Source: Clostridium sp. SCN 57-10 (GTDB lineage Bacteria > Bacillota > Clostridia > Oscillospirales > Butyricicoccaceae). Taken from it: a stretch of 9,112 nt of DNA. Of this stretch, positions 7,032-9,112 are shown one piece after another (position 1 is the stretch's first letter; the number at the start of each line of letters is the position of its first letter). The position numbers and the translations under genes are program-made. The notes under the pieces were generated by a model. The model worked only from the letters and a program-made list of their open reading frames with translations. It was not told the DNA's origin and ran no database searches. The stretch spans positions 1 through 9,112 of the forward strand of contig MEFT01000042.1 of NCBI GenBank assembly GCA_001725215.1, read 5' to 3'.

Positions 7032-7905
7032 ATTGGGCAGCCGCGAGAGCAGGCTCGCCGTGATACAGGCGGAGATTGTGCGGGATGCGCTGCTCGCCGC
7101 ACACCCGCAAATGAACGTAGAAATCAAGACCTATAAAACGACGGGCGACCGCATTTTAGATCGCCCGCTCGATGAGATCGGCGGCAAAGGGCTTTTTACT
7201 AAGGAGCTGGAGCTTGCGCTGCTCGCCGGGGAAATCGACATGATTGTACATAGCTATAAAGACGTTCCGATGGAGGTTGACACGCGTATTCCCATCGTCG
7301 GCGTGCTGCCGCGCGGCGACGCGCGCGACGCGCTTGTACTGCCCGCCGGCGCGGATGAAATCGACATTCGAAAGCCCATCGGCTGCTCGTCCAAACGGCG
7401 CGCGCTGCAGCTGCGTGCGCTTTATCCGGGCTGTGTGGTTGCGCCGGTGCGCGGAAACGTGATCACCCGGCTTGAAAAGCTGGACGGCGGGCAGTTCGGC
7501 GCGCTTGTGCTTGCCGCCGCGGGACTCACGCGGCTTGGGCTGGAGGCGCGCATTTCCCGCTTTTTCTCACCCGACGAAATGCTGCCCGCCGCCTGCCAGG
7601 GCATTTTGGCGCTGCAGGCGCGCGCGGAGCTTGACTGCTCGCTGCTGAGTGGCGTGTGCGACGAGCAGGCATGGCTCATATCCGTCGCCGAGCGCAGCTT
7701 TGTGCGCACGCTTGACGGCGGCTGCTCCTCGCCCGTCGCAGCGCACGGCGTGGTGGCGGACGGCGTGCTCTCGCTCACTGGATTTGACGTGGAAGAGGCC
7801 GGTGAGACACTGCGCTTTGAACGCATATGCGGCGCGCCGCAGGACGGAGAAACGCTTGGGCGCATGCTCGCACTCGCCATGCGGGAAGCGCGGTGCGGTG
7901 TATGA
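7018..7905 (+). CDS. hemC: Porphobilinogen deaminase (hydroxymethylbilane synthase) HemC
   Basis: HemC joins four porphobilinogens into hydroxymethylbilane using a covalently bound dipyrromethane cofactor. The 295-residue product is slightly short but complete. Family motifs in order are IRLGSRESRLA (from residue 4), KTTGDRILDRPL, GGKGLFTKELE, HSYKDVP with the catalytic Asp82, RGNVITRL, LPAACQG, and the cofactor-anchoring LDGGCSSP with Cys236. Small departures from the usual consensus are HSYKD (often HSLKD or HSMKD), GCSSKRR (often GTSSLRR) and RGDARDAL (often REDPRDAL); the catalytic Asp and cofactor Cys are kept, so activity is expected. The gene overlaps the hemA fusion by 14 bases and the next gene by 4 (ATGA). 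It hands its product to the HemD part of that neighbour, which closes the ring before the reactive bilane cyclises on its own. Confidence 0.96.
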   Translation: MNCIRLGSRESRLAVIQAEIVRDALLAAHPQMNVEIKTYKTTGDRILDRPLDEIGGKGLFTKELELALLAGEIDMIVHSYKDVPMEVDTRIPIVGVLPRGDARDALVLPAGADEIDIRKPIGCSSKRRALQLRALYPGCVVAPVRGNVITRLEKLDGGQFGALVLAAAGLTRLGLEARISRFFSPDEMLPAACQGILALQARAELDCSLLSGVCDEQAWLISVAERSFVRTLDGGCSSPVAAHGVVADGVLSLTGFDVEEAGETLRFERICGAPQDGETLGRMLALAMREARCGV

Positions 7906-9112
7906 GCGGCGCAGTGTATCTGCTCGGCGCGGGGCCGGGCGACGCGGGACTGCTAACGCAGAAAGCCGCGCGGCTGCTTGCGCAGGCAGAGGTCGTGGTA
8001 TACGACCGCCTCGTCGGCGAGGACGTGCTCGCCCTGATGCCCGAGACGGCAGAAAAAATCAATGTTGGCAAGCATGTGGGCTTGCATCCGGTGCCGCAGG
8101 AAAGCATCAACCGTATTCTGCTTGAAAAGGCGCTTGCAGGCAAGTGCGTTGTGCGGCTCAAAGGGGGCGACTGCTTCCTGTTCGGGCGCGGGGCGGAGGA
8201 GCTTGAGCTGTTGCGTGAGCACGATGTGCCGTTCGAGGTCGTGCCCGGCGTGCCTTCGCCCATCGCTGCAACGGCGTACGCGGGCATACCGGTCACCCAC
8301 CGCGACTGCTGTTCGTCGGTTCATTTCATCACGGGTCACCGTCAAAAGGACGGAGTACTCGAGCTTGACTATGCCGCCCTCGTGCGTCTTAACGGCACCC
8401 TCGTCTTTATGATGGCGGTGGCAAGCTGCGGCGAAATCATGCGCGGACTGATGGCATACGGAATGGAGCCTAATATGCCCGCCGCCATCATTGAAAACGG
8501 CACGCTGCCCGAGCAGCGCGTGTTTGCCTCCGTGGTATCACAGCTGGAAGAGACGGTGCGTGCACAGCGTGTGGTTTCTCCCGCGCTCATCGTTGTGGGG
8601 CAGGTGTGCGCGCTGCATGAGCGGTTTGACTGGTTTTCGCAGCTTCCGCTGCGCGGGAAGCGCATTCTAGTCACCTCGCCACAGGGCAACGCCTCCCGCC
8701 TCAAGGGCGGGCTTGCGGCGCTCGGCGCGCGCGTGACGGTGCTGCCCGCCATCGAAACACGGCCGCTGTCGTTTGCGGTGCCGCCGCTTGATGGCTTTCA
8801 GGTGCTCGCCTTTACCTCGCCCGTCGGCGTCGACTGTTTTTTCGAGCAGCTGCTGCGTGAAGGGCGAGACGCGCGCGCGCTGTGCGGTATGACGGTAGCC
8901 GCCGTCGGCGAAAAAACGTCGGCATCGCTGCGCGCGCGCGGCATCGCGGCCGATGTGGTGCCCGAGATATACAGCGGAGAGGCGCTGGGGCATGCGCTGC
9001 TTACTTCCGGCCGCCTCTGCGCCGGGCAGCGCGCTCTGCTGGCGGGCGCGCGCGAGGCTTCGCCCGCGCTGGCGCAGGCGCTAGCGGAGGGCGGCGTCTC
9101 GTGTGCAGAACT
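7902..9112 (+). CDS. cobA: Fusion: uroporphyrinogen-III C-methyltransferase CobA + uroporphyrinogen-III synthase HemD (3'-truncated by window edge)
   Basis: The frame is open from the ATG at 7902 (ATGA overlap with hemC) to the window end without a stop: 403 complete codons plus two bases. Residues 1-about 245 are SUMT/CobA, which methylates uroporphyrinogen III at C2 and C7 to precorrin-2: LGAGPGD (8-14), VYDRLV, RLKGGDCFLFGRG (Cys91 where the family usually has Pro), VVPG (113-116), AYAGIPVTHR, and SPALIVVGQV near the end. From residue 250 (LRGKRILVTS) the HemD fold begins, with FTSPVGVDCFF from residue 304; HemD closes hydroxymethylbilane to uroporphyrinogen III. About 90-100 HemD residues should lie beyond the window. 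CobA-HemD fusions are known in clostridia and join two consecutive steps, so the ring is made and methylated by one protein, committing flux to corrin/siroheme-type products. The ribosome-binding site is weak (GGGAAG, 7883-7888), pointing to coupling with hemC. Confidence 0.95.
   Translation, partial: MSGAVYLLGAGPGDAGLLTQKAARLLAQAEVVVYDRLVGEDVLALMPETAEKINVGKHVGLHPVPQESINRILLEKALAGKCVVRLKGGDCFLFGRGAEELELLREHDVPFEVVPGVPSPIAATAYAGIPVTHRDCCSSVHFITGHRQKDGVLELDYAALVRLNGTLVFMMAVASCGEIMRGLMAYGMEPNMPAAIIENGTLPEQRVFASVVSQLEETVRAQRVVSPALIVVGQVCALHERFDWFSQLPLRGKRILVTSPQGNASRLKGGLAALGARVTVLPAIETRPLSFAVPPLDGFQVLAFTSPVGVDCFFEQLLREGRDARALCGMTVAAVGEKTSASLRARGIAADVVPEIYSGEALGHALLTSGRLCAGQRALLAGAREASPALAQALAEGGVSCAE

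Noticed and set aside
8871..8941. Alternating GC runs (8871-8880 and 8929-8940), considered as Z-DNA or regulatory repeats
   Set aside because: They encode ordinary Ala/Arg codons of the HemD part, and GCGC-rich strings occur throughout this GC-rich sequence.
1..9112. Search for a novel defence, mobile or RNA system in the window
   Set aside because: Every base is accounted for by recognised tetrapyrrole/corrin genes on one strand; no inverted repeats, direct-repeat arrays, tRNA-like or integrase sequence were seen.

Overview
The window is a gap-free, single-strand (+) stretch of a tetrapyrrole/cobalamin operon. It holds nine genes, the first and last cut by the window edges: cbiG (partial), cobJ/cbiH, cobK/cbiJ, cbiET, cbiA, cbiC, a hemA-met8 fusion, hemC, and a cobA-hemD fusion (partial). 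All eight junctions overlap by 1 to 14 bases, so there is no intergenic DNA and I see no promoter, terminator, RNA gene, repeat array or mobile element. Ribosome-binding sites lie inside the 3' end of the preceding gene.

Bases 1-5574 carry late steps of the anaerobic (cobalt-early) corrin pathway. CbiH does C17 methylation and ring contraction, CbiG opens the lactone, CbiJ reduces cobalt-precorrin-6A, and CbiE/CbiT methylate C5 and C15 and decarboxylate. CbiC then migrates the C11 methyl to give cobyrinate, and CbiA amidates side chains a and c. CbiG is the marker of the anaerobic route; no CobG/CobZ oxygenase or CobNST chelatase is present. CbiL, CbiF, CbiD, a CbiK/CbiX chelatase and the post-CbiA genes are not here and may lie outside the window.

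Bases 5574-9112 carry the supply branch from glutamyl-tRNA to precorrin-2/sirohydrochlorin: glutamyl-tRNA reductase fused to a precorrin-2 dehydrogenase (Met8/SirC-like) domain, porphobilinogen deaminase, and uroporphyrinogen-III methyltransferase fused to uroporphyrinogen-III synthase. Only HemL and HemB are missing between glutamyl-tRNA and sirohydrochlorin; they may follow downstream.

The organism is most likely a GC-rich strict anaerobe of the Bacillota (Clostridia or a relative). This is inferred from the anaerobic route, the C5 (glutamate) entry, the CobA-HemD fusion known from clostridia, and clostridial-looking HemA and Met8 sequence. The taxonomic call is moderate. No unknown system is visible. 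The most unusual element is the HemA-Met8 fusion, in which both halves appear to have lost their usual C-terminal domains.
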